From: a candidate division WWE3 bacterium GW2011_GWC2_41_23
GTDB taxonomy: Bacteria; Patescibacteriota; WWE3; UBA101185; UBA10185
Direction: 5' to 3'
Length of the DNA: 48,094 bases
NCBI GenBank assembly: GCA_000996895.1
Contig: LCBB01000012.1
Coordinates: forward strand, 1-48,094
Positions within the stretch are counted from its first letter, which is position 1. Each line of letters opens with the position of its first letter. Positions 1 to 7,687 of this stretch are shown here, piece by piece. The notes beneath the pieces were generated by a model, which ran no database searches, was not told the DNA's origin, and saw only the letters and a list, made by a program, of their open reading frames with translations. Position numbers and translations under genes: made by a program.

Positions 1-104
1 AACTTACGTTTCGGAGATTGCCCTCCGTCCCCCTGCTCTGTACAGTCTGGACTTTCCTGGCCTAAAAGGCCCGGTTCGCCTGCTTCCCGTGGCCGTATTC
101 TACC
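1..104 (-). ncRNA. rnpB: RNase P RNA, 5' part (runs off the window start)
   Basis: Read on the minus strand, this stretch contains AGGAAAGTCC followed by AGAGCAGGGGGACGGAGGG. These match the conserved 5' core (P4 and CR-I) of bacterial RNase P RNA, the catalytic subunit that trims tRNA 5' leaders. A G/C-rich helix (GGGCC-ttttaGGCC) lies just before AGGAAAG, as expected for P2/P3. Only about 100 nt are present; the rest lies beyond base 1. The 5' end is estimated, not mapped. Identification rests on these consensus motifs only. Confidence 0.85.
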
Positions 105-108
105 ACCT
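97..108 (-). promoter_or_regulatory. -10 element of rnpB
   Basis: On the minus strand TAGAAT precedes the inferred 5' end of RNase P RNA by a few bases. No convincing -35 hexamer is seen upstream, so this is a weak call. Confidence 0.4.
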
Positions 109-239
109 TTGACACCAAAAAGTGCTTTTCTACCTTTTTTTATCTGTTGCAGGGAGGTAACCTTGTGTCCCGGATGAAAAGTGCTGCGAAGAGACAACCC
201 CTCTGTATTCAGAGTGGTGGTCGATGAGCGACATGCATG

Positions 240-254
240 TGATATTATTACTCC
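240..254 (+). promoter_or_regulatory. Extended -10 directly abutting mltG (leaderless start)
   Basis: TG-A-TATTAT (hexamer 243-248) is followed by exactly 6 nt and then the mltG ATG at 255. Transcription would begin at or next to the A of ATG. There is no Shine-Dalgarno sequence. Confidence 0.65.
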
Positions 255-1325
255 ATGATCGAGCCATTAGATCCAAACAAATATCACGTTTTAACTCCGG
301 CGGCCAAGAAAAGAATTATACTTGCCGGACTTTTTTTTGTATTAATTGTTGTACCGTTTCTTCTCAGAGCGTATTACCGCGTGGCAATAAACAGACCGTC
401 CCAATCAGGCAAGGAAGTAAGCGTCGAAATCATGAGGGGTGAAGGAGTTTCCGACATCGCAAGAAACCTTTTGGATAAGGGGGCAATAAATTCCGATTTT
501 CTTTTTAACGTTTATGTTTACACAGGAAAGCTGGGAAATAAGATTCAGGCCGGAACATATAAAATACCCGCGGGTTCTAATCTAAAACAAGTTGTTGAAA
601 TCATTCAACACGGGACAAACGATCTTCAACTCACCTTTCTTGAAGGTTGGCGTGCCGAAGAATTTGCGCGCCTTGCGACGAACAATCTCGACAACATAGA
701 TTTTCAGGAGTTTGTAAATTTGGCAAAAGACAGAGAGGGATTTCTTTTTCCCGACACTTACAGTGTGAATAAGGACATTCAGGAAAAAGAGTTGTTAGAT
801 ATGTTTATTGCTAACTTCAACGAAAGAACTAAGGAAATTCTTACAGAAACCAATCTGACCAGAGTAGGTCTAACCAAAGAACAGGTAATAATATTTGCTT
901 CAATGATTGAGCGCGAAATACACACCGAAGAAGACAGGCCGGTGGTGGCCGGAATCATTATTAAACGATGGCGGGAAGACACGAAGCTCGATGTGGACGC
1001 GACCACTCAATATGTAGCCGCGTGGCAGGATATTTGTGGTGCTCCGGAAAGATGTGTTCCTCCTTTTGAGGATATAGAAAGTTTTGACTGGTGGCCGTCA
1101 ATCCTTACACAGGATGATTTGGAATTGGACAGTCCGTACAATACCAGAAAGAACTTAGGATTACCACCGGCGCCGATTTCCAACCCCGGCTTAAGTGCCA
1201 TCGAGGCGGTTTTGAATGCCAAAGAAAGTCCGTATTACTTTTACCTTACGGATTCGGAAGGCGCAATTCATTACGCTACTACGTTGGACGAACACAACTC
1301 TAACACCACAAAATATATTCAATAA
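255..1325 (+). CDS. mltG: Endolytic murein transglycosylase MltG
   Basis: MltG (YceG-like) is a membrane-anchored lytic transglycosylase that cuts nascent glycan strands and terminates peptidoglycan polymerisation. The 356-residue product has one N-terminal membrane anchor (about residues 22-42), a LysM-like region (PAGSNLKQVVEII) and the YceG core. The core holds the catalytic-glutamate motif ASMIEREIHTEEDRPVVAGI and the C-terminal LGLPPAPISNPGLSAIEA signature. An insertion with two cysteines (ICGAPERCVPP) sits in the core and may form an extracellular disulfide, fitting the VKOR/DsbA genes nearby. The start at 255 is set by the -10 element six bases upstream. The 3' end overlaps the convergent DUF151 gene by 7 bp. 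Confidence 0.93.
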   Translation: MIEPLDPNKYHVLTPAAKKRIILAGLFFVLIVVPFLLRAYYRVAINRPSQSGKEVSVEIMRGEGVSDIARNLLDKGAINSDFLFNVYVYTGKLGNKIQAGTYKIPAGSNLKQVVEIIQHGTNDLQLTFLEGWRAEEFARLATNNLDNIDFQEFVNLAKDREGFLFPDTYSVNKDIQEKELLDMFIANFNERTKEILTETNLTRVGLTKEQVIIFASMIEREIHTEEDRPVVAGIIIKRWREDTKLDVDATTQYVAAWQDICGAPERCVPPFEDIESFDWWPSILTQDDLELDSPYNTRKNLGLPPAPISNPGLSAIEAVLNAKESPYYFYLTDSEGAIHYATTLDEHNSNTTKYIQ

Positions 1326-1729
1326 TTTTGCGGGATATTGTTAAGGGCGTTGTCTATCATTTCTCTTGTAACGCAAAAACCCACTTCTCTAATTATTTTT
1401 TCGTTAATAAGAATGGGGGCATTCAGCATTTTACAAATTTTTAGTGCTACCAGAGGTGGTATGTTAATGTCCGTATATTTACTTCCCTGATTTATTGTCA
1501 GGTAAGTATAGAAAACACCGTCTTGAAATTTATATATTTTTGCGGATATGATCTCAGTCTTTAAAGTTGTGAGAACGTGCCGTAAAATTGTACACAGATC
1601 GGGGTACACAAAGTTAACTGCGTCTTTTAATTCCATAGGTACAAGTACTTTCGGATTTTTGCACAAAAAGTAAGCGGTCCGTTTGTCATTGCCGGGTATG
1701 GTAGTGATATACTTTGCTTCCTTATACAT
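1319..1729 (-). CDS. Bifunctional nuclease (BFN/DUF151)-like protein
   Basis: A 136-residue protein with a divergent BFN/DUF151 fold pattern: a strand/turn TEIISAKIYKFQDGVFYTYL, then DINIPPLVALKICKMLNAPI. The latter corresponds to the family's DARPSDAIALALRxxAPIFV motif. The usual acidic DARPSD is changed to DINIPPL, so nuclease activity is doubtful. It is convergent with mltG and divergent from the next gene; its promoter would lie in the 40-bp gap at 1730-1770. No Shine-Dalgarno is obvious. The family assignment is from pattern memory; function in this organism is unknown. Confidence 0.6.
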   Translation of the reverse strand: MYKEAKYITTIPGNDKRTAYFLCKNPKVLVPMELKDAVNFVYPDLCTILRHVLTTLKTEIISAKIYKFQDGVFYTYLTINQGSKYTDINIPPLVALKICKMLNAPILINEKIIREVGFCVTREMIDNALNNIPQNY

Positions 1730-1753
1730 TTCCCCGATGTTAGAATATAGCTG

Positions 1754-1759
1754 TATAAT
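1754..1759 (+). promoter_or_regulatory. -10 TATAAT, 11 nt before the start of the next gene
   Basis: A perfect TATAAT lies 11 nt upstream of ATG 1771, implying a leader of about 4-5 nt with no room for a Shine-Dalgarno sequence. It would drive the hypothetical-ftsE-ftsX-M23 operon. Confidence 0.55.
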
Positions 1760-1770
1760 TTACTTACTTT

Positions 1771-2196
1771 ATGCAACTGCTCAAAGATATTTATAATAAC
1801 GCCGAAGGCCTGAAAGGGCGCAGACTGATCACTATCACCGCAGTGCTCTCAATAGCCTTTCTGGGAATCGGCATTTTCATCGGTTATCTTAACAACCTCA
1901 TATTAAAACAAAGTGAAGTTTCGACCGAAACCGTCTTACCGCCTCCTGTGGTAGATACTTCGGTGATTCTTGAAGGACGTGTTTCTTATACTAATCCCGA
2001 ATACTATCCCGGTGACGAGATTTCGTATGTTCTGACGGACTCTTCCGGCAAAGAAATCTCTTTGCTTAAGGCGGAAGATGATAAGTTAGCGCTAGCCGAA
2101 GGTTTAAATGTTAAAGTAAAGGGTGTAAAGATGACCACTCGGGCAGGAACAAACTATTTATTGGTTAAGGAGGTTATTATAAATGCCGCAAATTGA
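1771..2196 (+). CDS. Membrane-anchored hypothetical protein upstream of ftsE
   Basis: A 141-residue protein with a short cytoplasmic N-terminus, one membrane helix (about residues 19-41), a proline-rich spacer (LPPPVV) and a small extracytoplasmic beta-rich domain. The pattern SVILEGRVSYTN...VKVKGVKM recalls OB-fold nucleic-acid-binding (YdeI/NirD) proteins, but I do not recognise the family. It is first in an operon with ftsE: its stop overlaps the ftsE start by 14 bp, and the ftsE Shine-Dalgarno lies inside it. A role with FtsEX at the envelope is an inference from position. Confidence 0.7.
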   Translation: MQLLKDIYNNAEGLKGRRLITITAVLSIAFLGIGIFIGYLNNLILKQSEVSTETVLPPPVVDTSVILEGRVSYTNPEYYPGDEISYVLTDSSGKEISLLKAEDDKLALAEGLNVKVKGVKMTTRAGTNYLLVKEVIINAAN

Positions 2197-2869
2197 ATTT
2201 GTTAACGTTTCCAAAGAATATGACCCCGGTAAAAAAGTATTGGACGATGTCACGTTTAAAGTTGAACCCGGCGAGTTTATGTTTGTAGTAGGGCCGTCCG
2301 GAGCCGGTAAATCAACAATCATCAAATTGCTTACCAAAGAGGAAACACCGGAAGGCGGAGACATCCTATTTAACAGTGAGAGCGTTTTGAATATTCCGAA
2401 AGAATCCGTACCGGGTTTGAGAAGAAAGATCGGCGTTGTGTTTCAGGACTTCAGGCTTCTGGACTCAAAAACTGTCTTTGATAATGTTGCCGTAGCTTTG
2501 GAAGTTGCCGACTCCAGTTTAGAAGAAATAAGAAGCATCGTACCCAATGTTTTAAATATGGTGGGTTTGACGGATAAAATGTTTAAATATCCGAAACAGT
2601 TGTCCGGAGGAGAAAAGCAGAAAGTTGCCATTGCGCGCGCGTTGGCCCACGAACCTGATGTTATTTTAGCGGACGAACCGACAGGAATGATTGACCCTGA
2701 TTCCGTGGACGATGTATTGGAAGTGTTGGAAAAAATAAATTCTCTTGGTACCACGATTCTAATGGCTACACACGACCAGGAGATTGTAAATGCAATGAAG
2801 AAAAGAGTGCTTCGTATTGAAAAGGGGCGGGTAGTTTCAGACAAGAAAGGGGGCAAATACCGTGCCTAA
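2183..2869 (+). CDS. ftsE: Cell-division ATP-binding protein FtsE
   Basis: ABC ATPase of 228 residues that partners FtsX to activate peptidoglycan hydrolases at the septum. Walker A GPSGAGKST is at about residues 38-46, the signature LSGGEKQKVAIARAL at about 140-154 and Walker B VILADEPTG just after. AAGGAGG nine bases before ATG 2183 is a strong ribosome-binding site inside the preceding gene. The 3' end overlaps ftsX by 8 bp, and the downstream M23 peptidase with coiled coil is the expected extracytoplasmic target of the complex. Confidence 0.95.
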   Translation: MPQIEFVNVSKEYDPGKKVLDDVTFKVEPGEFMFVVGPSGAGKSTIIKLLTKEETPEGGDILFNSESVLNIPKESVPGLRRKIGVVFQDFRLLDSKTVFDNVAVALEVADSSLEEIRSIVPNVLNMVGLTDKMFKYPKQLSGGEKQKVAIARALAHEPDVILADEPTGMIDPDSVDDVLEVLEKINSLGTTILMATHDQEIVNAMKKRVLRIEKGRVVSDKKGGKYRA

Positions 2870-3749
2870 CAATTGGTCAATTTTCATAGCGAATATAAAA
2901 AAGGAAAAGTTGCTGAGTGTGTCGAATATTTTAATAATGACCGTTACGTTTGTTTTGCTTGGGTTGTTGATAAATATTGTTGTATTTTCACAAACCGCGC
3001 TTAGGTATCTGGAAGATCAGGCGCAGGTAACGGTTTTTTTCAAAGACGATTTTACCGAAGCTAAGATTGGTGAACTTAAAGACAATCTATCCAAAGATAA
3101 GAGGGTTTCTGCTTTGGTTTATGTTTCAAAAGAAGACGCGCTTAGAATATTCAGGGAAATAAACAAAGACGAGCCTGTTTTGCTTGAGTCCGTTTCAGCA
3201 AGCATACTGCCGGCCAGTTTGGAAGTCCGGGCAGGTAATATTTCCAATTTGAAACCTTTGGCTGAAGAGCTGAAGATAATCGATGGGGTGGAAGAAGTGA
3301 GATACTTTGAGGATGTAGTGTCTCGTTTCAAATTCTGGAGCACGGTCGTCTATATTGTAGGTACCCTGCTGGTTTTGACATTCCTGGTGATTTCTTACTC
3401 GGTGATAATAGCTGCTTTAAGAACAACAATAAATTCCAGGGGTGTTGAGTTTGAGATAATGAAAATCGTCGGAGCCTCGGACGACTATGTTAAGGTTCCG
3501 CTTGTACATCACGGGGTCTTTTTCGGACTTTTTTCGTCATCTATAGCTTCGGTAATAATGATTTTGCTGGGAGTAGGAATCACGCTTACCAATGTTTTTC
3601 CCAAAGGTTTGGGCGTGGCCTTTCTACCGGGTGTTTTTATAGCGCCGTGGGTTTTTTCAATAATCCTTACCCTCATCTTGCTTCTGTCAGGTTTCCTTTT
3701 GGGTTACCTCGGGAGCTCGGCTGCAATAAAGAAATACCTGAATTATTAA
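2862..3749 (+). CDS. ftsX: Cell-division permease FtsX
   Basis: A 295-residue FtsX: cytoplasmic N-terminus, membrane helix at about 21-43, an extracytoplasmic domain (VTVFFKDDFTEAKIGELK...) at about 50-160, then three further membrane helices. The conserved segment RGVEFEIMKIVGASDDYVKVP before the third helix is the FtsX/MacB-type permease motif. It starts with GTG at 2862, overlapping ftsE. Together with FtsE it forms a transmembrane switch transmitting ATP hydrolysis to a periplasmic coiled-coil hydrolase, here most likely the next gene. Confidence 0.93.
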   Translation: MPNNWSIFIANIKKEKLLSVSNILIMTVTFVLLGLLINIVVFSQTALRYLEDQAQVTVFFKDDFTEAKIGELKDNLSKDKRVSALVYVSKEDALRIFREINKDEPVLLESVSASILPASLEVRAGNISNLKPLAEELKIIDGVEEVRYFEDVVSRFKFWSTVVYIVGTLLVLTFLVISYSVIIAALRTTINSRGVEFEIMKIVGASDDYVKVPLVHHGVFFGLFSSSIASVIMILLGVGITLTNVFPKGLGVAFLPGVFIAPWVFSIILTLILLLSGFLLGYLGSSAAIKKYLNY

Positions 3750-3753
3750 AGTT

Positions 3754-5007
3754 ATGTTAAGAAAAAATGCGTTGTTATGGGTTTTACCCTTAATATTTTT
3801 TCTGGTCCCATTTATTTATGTGTTGGGTCAGACTACGTCGAATCCGGACGATGTTGAGGAATTAGAAGAAAAGATCGAAAAATATGAAAAGAAGATAAAC
3901 GAACTTCAGGGCCGCGCGAGTACTCTGGCAAACGAAATTGAATATATGAATAGCCAGATTGGTTTGACTGAGCTTAAAATTCAAAATTCTGTAGCAAAAA
4001 TAGCAAAAACTGAGAAAGAGATTCAGAAATTGGCCGTTGACATTGAAGATTTAAAATTACGAATTCAGAAATTGGAAAAATCCATCGATTACCAAAAAGA
4101 TGTATTGTCGGCAAGGATACGGGAAAGATACAAATCCAAGGACGAAAACACGATGGTTGTCTTGTTCGGCTCAGCCACGTTGGACACCATGGTTCAAAAA
4201 GTAGAGTACCTCAAGGCAATGGAAAGGTACGACAACAAGTTGCTGATTGAAATGGGTGACACCAAGACCAGATACGATATGCAGAAGAACCTGTTCGAGC
4301 AGAAAAAAGAAGAAGAGGAGAAACTCAAGGCCCAGCTACTGAATGAAAAGGCATCGCTGGATATTTATAAAGGGCAGTTGGACGCTCAAAAAGAAGATAA
4401 AAAACGTTTGCTTGATTCCACACAGAACGATGAAGCTAAATATCAGGGTCTTTTGGAAGATGCTTTGCGTGAGCTACGACAAATTCAGGGTGCGGCCAGC
4501 GTAGTTATCAGGTCGGGAAATGCAGTGGATGTTGAGAAAGACGAAGTAATCGGTACCATGGGTAGCAGCGGAAATTCGACAGGCCCTCATCTGCATTTCG
4601 GTGTGTATAAGTATAGTGTCGACGATTTTCAGGACCACGAAAGCTGGAGCTGGTATTACAGCAACTATGTTAATCCCCTTGATAAATTAGAGCCAAAAAC
4701 CGTGTATTGGGGAACCGGCTGCAGTAACGACCCAAGCGGTAGTGTAAAATCCGGGAAAGGTGACTGGAACTGGCCCATGGCAAGTATTACGGTCACACAA
4801 AACTATGGAAGCAAGACTTGCTACAACTGGATGTACGGTGGTAAACCGCACCCAGCATTAGATCTCGTTGGTAAAGGAGACATTTCGGTGCGTGCCGTAG
4901 AAGACGGAGAAGCTTACTTCTGCCGTAACTGCCTCGGGGACGGTGGTAATGGAGTTTTCATTTTCCACGAGGATGATTATATGACTGTGTATTGGCACCT
5001 GAGATAA
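3754..5007 (+). CDS. EnvC-like coiled-coil protein with circularly permuted M23 peptidase domain
   Basis: A 417-residue exported protein: hydrophobic signal/anchor (about 7-25), long coiled coil (about 33-235), then an M23 (LytM) zinc-peptidase domain whose halves are swapped. The normally C-terminal half comes first (VIGTMGSSGNSTGPHLHF, with H279 and H281, then NYVNPLDKL). The normally N-terminal half follows (WPMASITVTQNYG, HPALD with H366 and D370, and terminal YWHLR with H415). All presumed zinc and catalytic residues are present, so activity as a DD-endopeptidase or an EnvC-type activator is plausible. It follows ftsX by 4 bp, matching the FtsEX-EnvC/PcsB arrangement. The permutation is read directly from motif order; its structural consequence is inferred. 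Confidence 0.88.
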   Translation: MLRKNALLWVLPLIFFLVPFIYVLGQTTSNPDDVEELEEKIEKYEKKINELQGRASTLANEIEYMNSQIGLTELKIQNSVAKIAKTEKEIQKLAVDIEDLKLRIQKLEKSIDYQKDVLSARIRERYKSKDENTMVVLFGSATLDTMVQKVEYLKAMERYDNKLLIEMGDTKTRYDMQKNLFEQKKEEEEKLKAQLLNEKASLDIYKGQLDAQKEDKKRLLDSTQNDEAKYQGLLEDALRELRQIQGAASVVIRSGNAVDVEKDEVIGTMGSSGNSTGPHLHFGVYKYSVDDFQDHESWSWYYSNYVNPLDKLEPKTVYWGTGCSNDPSGSVKSGKGDWNWPMASITVTQNYGSKTCYNWMYGGKPHPALDLVGKGDISVRAVEDGEAYFCRNCLGDGGNGVFIFHEDDYMTVYWHLR

Positions 5008-5053
5008 TTTCTATTCTGTTCAGATAAAATTTTCCTTAATTTTGTGTCTTTAG

Positions 5054-5620
5054 ATGCATATTATCTTTGTGAAAATAATAATTCTTGCAGTTGTGTTGTT
5101 GATGTTCTTTGATACCACTCATGCGGCCCCTATTTATTCAGGTCGTTGCGTGTACTCCGGAGGAATATTTAAGATTGAACTTCCGGGAGACGACGGCTAC
5201 CACGTAGCAGTAAAAAATGAACACTCCTCAATAGAGTTTTATGAAACAGCTGTAAAAGATGCCGACAAACTTTTACCGGGGTTGGCAGGAAAATTTCCTT
5301 TATCCAAACTAAACTATATAAAAATCACTTCCGTCAGCGGGCCTTATCTTAAATTAATTTTTGATATTTATGACGGGAAGGGCATACCAATTTCCTCTAT
5401 AGATTCGGGGGAAATTTGTAATCTTAGCTGGTTCCGTGAAAAACATGGAAGTTTTGAGCGATACTATCAGGAAAAAGAACCTCCCGAAATTGAAGAAACT
5501 GTTTTGTTCGCCATGCCCGAAGAAAAAGATAACAATACAAGGGCAGCAGTATTCTGCCTCGCTTGTTTCACCTTGGGAGGGTTTATGGGTTTCAGGACGC
5601 CAAAAATGATAGAATACTGA
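5054..5620 (+). CDS. Exported hypothetical protein with C-terminal membrane helix
   Basis: A 188-residue protein with an N-terminal signal peptide (hydrophobic residues 3-19, likely cleavage after THA at about 24), an extracytoplasmic beta-rich domain of about 130 residues and one C-terminal membrane helix (AVFCLACFTLGGFMGF). It contains three Cys in the ectodomain (GRCVYSG, EICNLSW), possible substrates of the DsbA/VKOR system. No family is recognised. There is no Shine-Dalgarno before ATG 5054 and the 46-bp gap after the M23 gene has no clear terminator, so it may be co-transcribed. Confidence 0.7.
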   Translation: MHIIFVKIIILAVVLLMFFDTTHAAPIYSGRCVYSGGIFKIELPGDDGYHVAVKNEHSSIEFYETAVKDADKLLPGLAGKFPLSKLNYIKITSVSGPYLKLIFDIYDGKGIPISSIDSGEICNLSWFREKHGSFERYYQEKEPPEIEETVLFAMPEEKDNNTRAAVFCLACFTLGGFMGFRTPKMIEY

Positions 5621-5621
5621 G
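5607..5621 (+). promoter_or_regulatory. Extended -10 directly abutting the VanZ-like gene
   Basis: TG-A-TAGAAT (hexamer 5610-5615), then 6 nt, then the GTG start at 5622. It lies across the end of the preceding gene, whose TGA falls between the hexamer and the GTG. The 10-mer ATGATAGAAT recurs at the truB promoter (18079-18088). Confidence 0.6.
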
Positions 5622-6005
5622 GTGCAAAAAGGACTTCAAAAATATCAAAAGTGGGTTCCTGCGGTGGCGCTGATGCTTATAATATCAGTGTTTTCCTCCA
5701 TCAAAGGTCCTTATATAGATGCTGTAGGTTTGGGAAAAGAAAGTTATCACATAAACGCTCACTTTTTCCTTTTTGTTGCCCTGTGTATCTCTTACTACTA
5801 CGCAACAGGTAAGGTAGCATTGTCGGTTGTTTTAACTACGATATTCGGAATATTCGACGAAATGCACCAGATTTTCACACCCTTCAGGAACGCAAGTTTT
5901 TTTGATCTTCAGGTAGATAGTTTAGGAGCGTTGATCGGAGGCGCTTTCTCATGGAAATTGTGGCCGCTAATACGGAACAAACGCAAAAATTCGCGCAAGA
6001 AATAG
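5622..6005 (+). CDS. VanZ-like membrane protein
   Basis: A 127-residue protein with four predicted membrane helices and the VanZ-family signature GIFDEMHQIFTPFRNASFFDLQVDSLGALIGG. VanZ proteins lie in the membrane and are linked to teicoplanin resistance in enterococci, but their biochemical role is not established; in most genomes the family is a housekeeping envelope protein. The start is GTG 5622, fixed by an extended -10 six bases upstream. Its last 55 bp overlap tsaE in another frame, an unusually long overlap. Confidence 0.85.
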   Translation: MQKGLQKYQKWVPAVALMLIISVFSSIKGPYIDAVGLGKESYHINAHFFLFVALCISYYYATGKVALSVVLTTIFGIFDEMHQIFTPFRNASFFDLQVDSLGALIGGAFSWKLWPLIRNKRKNSRKK

Positions 6006-6388
6006 CTTTAAAACTAAAGCCCGGTAATACTGTGGCTTTGTACGGAGACTTAGGCGCGGGTAAAACAACTTTTGTTTCTATGGTTACAAAAGCGTTAGGA
6101 TTTTCCGACAGAGTTCAGAGCCCGACCTTTGTTGTTTCAAGAATTTATAGCGGGGGCGGTTCAAGTTCTGATATAAAATATGTGCACCATCTAGATCTTT
6201 ATAGAATGCATGATTCCGGCGATGTAAAAGAACTGGGAATGGAGGACTATCTTAATCAATCCGATTCCGTAACTTTTATTGAATGGCCGGAGGTTGCTGA
6301 AAAATACTTGCCGGAAAAAACAATCAGAATTTTTTTTGAAATCCTGTCCGAAAATGAAAGGAAAATACATGTTCAAAATTTACATTGA
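5951..6388 (+). CDS. tsaE: tRNA t6A-synthesis ATPase TsaE
   Basis: A 145-residue P-loop ATPase needed with TsaB and TsaD for N6-threonylcarbamoyladenosine at position 37 of ANN-decoding tRNAs. Walker A GDLGAGKTTFV, the switch-like SPTFVVSRIY and HHLDLYRM...LGMEDYL...VTFIEWPE are all family hallmarks. Start ATG 5951 lies well inside the VanZ-like gene, so expression may rely on coupling. It overlaps the next tsaB-like gene by 20 bp, which supports a t6A gene pair. Confidence 0.92.
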   Translation: MEIVAANTEQTQKFAQEIALKLKPGNTVALYGDLGAGKTTFVSMVTKALGFSDRVQSPTFVVSRIYSGGGSSSDIKYVHHLDLYRMHDSGDVKELGMEDYLNQSDSVTFIEWPEVAEKYLPEKTIRIFFEILSENERKIHVQNLH

Positions 6389-6722
6389 TTCGAGGTTAAG
6401 AAAACAAACTACGGTGTCTCTTTTAAAAAAGTATTTTATCTTTTGGATCAAGATAGACAGCTTAACTTTAGAAGCGGATCCTGTTGATGTCCTTGCCGAG
6501 ACGTTACGTAGAAATAATCTCAGGACAGACCGGATAGAAGTTTACGAAGCTTACCCGGGACCGGGATCTTACACAGGTTTAAAAATGGGGCACGCAGTTG
6601 TTAATGTTTTAAACTGGGTCTACAAAGGTGTGCCTGCAGCTAAATTACCGTTACCAAAATACGGTTCAGAACCGAACATAACGCTTCCAAAAACCAAAAA
6701 GAAGGCCGAAAATAAGGTATAA
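6369..6722 (+). CDS. tsaB: Short TsaB-like protein
   Basis: A 117-residue protein with the TsaB core signature PGPGSYTGLKMGHAVVNVLNW in its second half. TsaB is an ASKHA-fold partner of TsaD and TsaE in t6A synthesis. Typical bacterial TsaB is about 220 residues or more; this version keeps only the N-terminal lobe and adds a Lys-rich tail. The N-terminal MFKIYIDSR strand replaces the usual LAIDTS. ATG 6369 is chosen because TsaB homology starts there and the overlap with tsaE is 20 bp. The gene symbol rests on motif plus context. Confidence 0.72.
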   Translation: MFKIYIDSRLRKQTTVSLLKKYFIFWIKIDSLTLEADPVDVLAETLRRNNLRTDRIEVYEAYPGPGSYTGLKMGHAVVNVLNWVYKGVPAAKLPLPKYGSEPNITLPKTKKKAENKV

Positions 6723-6730
6723 TGACGAAT
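6718..6730 (+). promoter_or_regulatory. -10 TATAAT 7 nt before the epimerase start
   Basis: TATAAT at 6718-6723 followed by 7 nt and ATG 6731. An upstream in-frame ATG (6722) lies inside the hexamer, so it could not be translated from this transcript. Confidence 0.62.
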
Positions 6731-7687
6731 ATGAAAATATTAGTAACAGGAGCCGCAGGCTTTATAGGATCGCACCTGTCAGAACGATTGAAATCTCTTG
6801 GTCACGATGTTGTGGGAATTGATAATTTCAACACTTACTATTCTCCCGAACTCAAGAAACTAAACGCCAAAGACCTTGAGGAGCAAGGAGTAACTGTTGA
6901 AATGAGAGATTTGGCTGCTGATGATTTGACCGATATTTTGGAAGGTGTGGAAGCAGTATTTCATCTTGCGGCACAGCCCGGAATTTCTGCAGCAACCCCA
7001 TTCGATACTTATTTAAGAAATAATCTTGTCGCGACACATAACCTATTGGAGGCGGTGCGAAAGATAGATATTAAGATGTTTATAAACATATCTACCTCTT
7101 CTGTCTACGGAATGCACGCGACAGAAGACGAAACAACTTCGCCCAAGCCGACTTCTTATTACGGTGTTACCAAACTTGCTGCCGAACAGCTCGCTCTTTC
7201 TTATCATAGGGATAAGAATTTACCCGTTGCTTCAGCTAGATTGTTCTCTGTTTATGGCGAACGGGAGCGTCCTGAAAAGTTGTTTCCGAAACTTATATAT
7301 TCAATTCTTAAAGAAGAGCCTTTTCCTTTGCACAGGGGATCACAGAAACACGCCCGAAGTTACACTTATGTGGGTGATATCGTAGACGGTCTCGTGCTTA
7401 TTATGGATAAATTTGACGCGTGCAACGGTGAAATATTTAATTTGGGAATTGACCAGTCAATGACTACCGGTGACGCGATTAAAATTGTAGAAAAACTTTT
7501 GGGTAAAAAGGCTATTTTTGAGAATAAACCAAAACGTCCCGGAGATCAAAAAGAAACCTACGCCGATATAAGCAAAGCTATAAGGGTTCTAGGTTACCAT
7601 CCTCTCACAACACCGAAGCAGGGTTTGGAAAAAGAAGTAAAATGGTTTAAGGAGAAAATATGGAAAAAAATAGAACTGTATCAATAG
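6731..7687 (+). CDS. NAD-dependent sugar-nucleotide epimerase/dehydratase
   Basis: An extended short-chain dehydrogenase of about 318 residues. The NAD-binding motif GAAGFIGSHL is at residues 7-16, FHLAAQPG and the TSSVYG segment follow, and the catalytic YYGVTK and SARLFSVYGERERPE are intact. The sequence resembles UDP-glucose/UDP-glucuronate 4-epimerases, but the substrate cannot be assigned by eye. ATG 6731 gives the canonical MKILVTGAAGFIG opening and is fixed by the -10 element. The next gene, a GT2 transferase, overlaps its 3' end by 28 bp, suggesting surface-glycan synthesis. Confidence 0.9.
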   Translation: MKILVTGAAGFIGSHLSERLKSLGHDVVGIDNFNTYYSPELKKLNAKDLEEQGVTVEMRDLAADDLTDILEGVEAVFHLAAQPGISAATPFDTYLRNNLVATHNLLEAVRKIDIKMFINISTSSVYGMHATEDETTSPKPTSYYGVTKLAAEQLALSYHRDKNLPVASARLFSVYGERERPEKLFPKLIYSILKEEPFPLHRGSQKHARSYTYVGDIVDGLVLIMDKFDACNGEIFNLGIDQSMTTGDAIKIVEKLLGKKAIFENKPKRPGDQKETYADISKAIRVLGYHPLTTPKQGLEKEVKWFKEKIWKKIELYQ

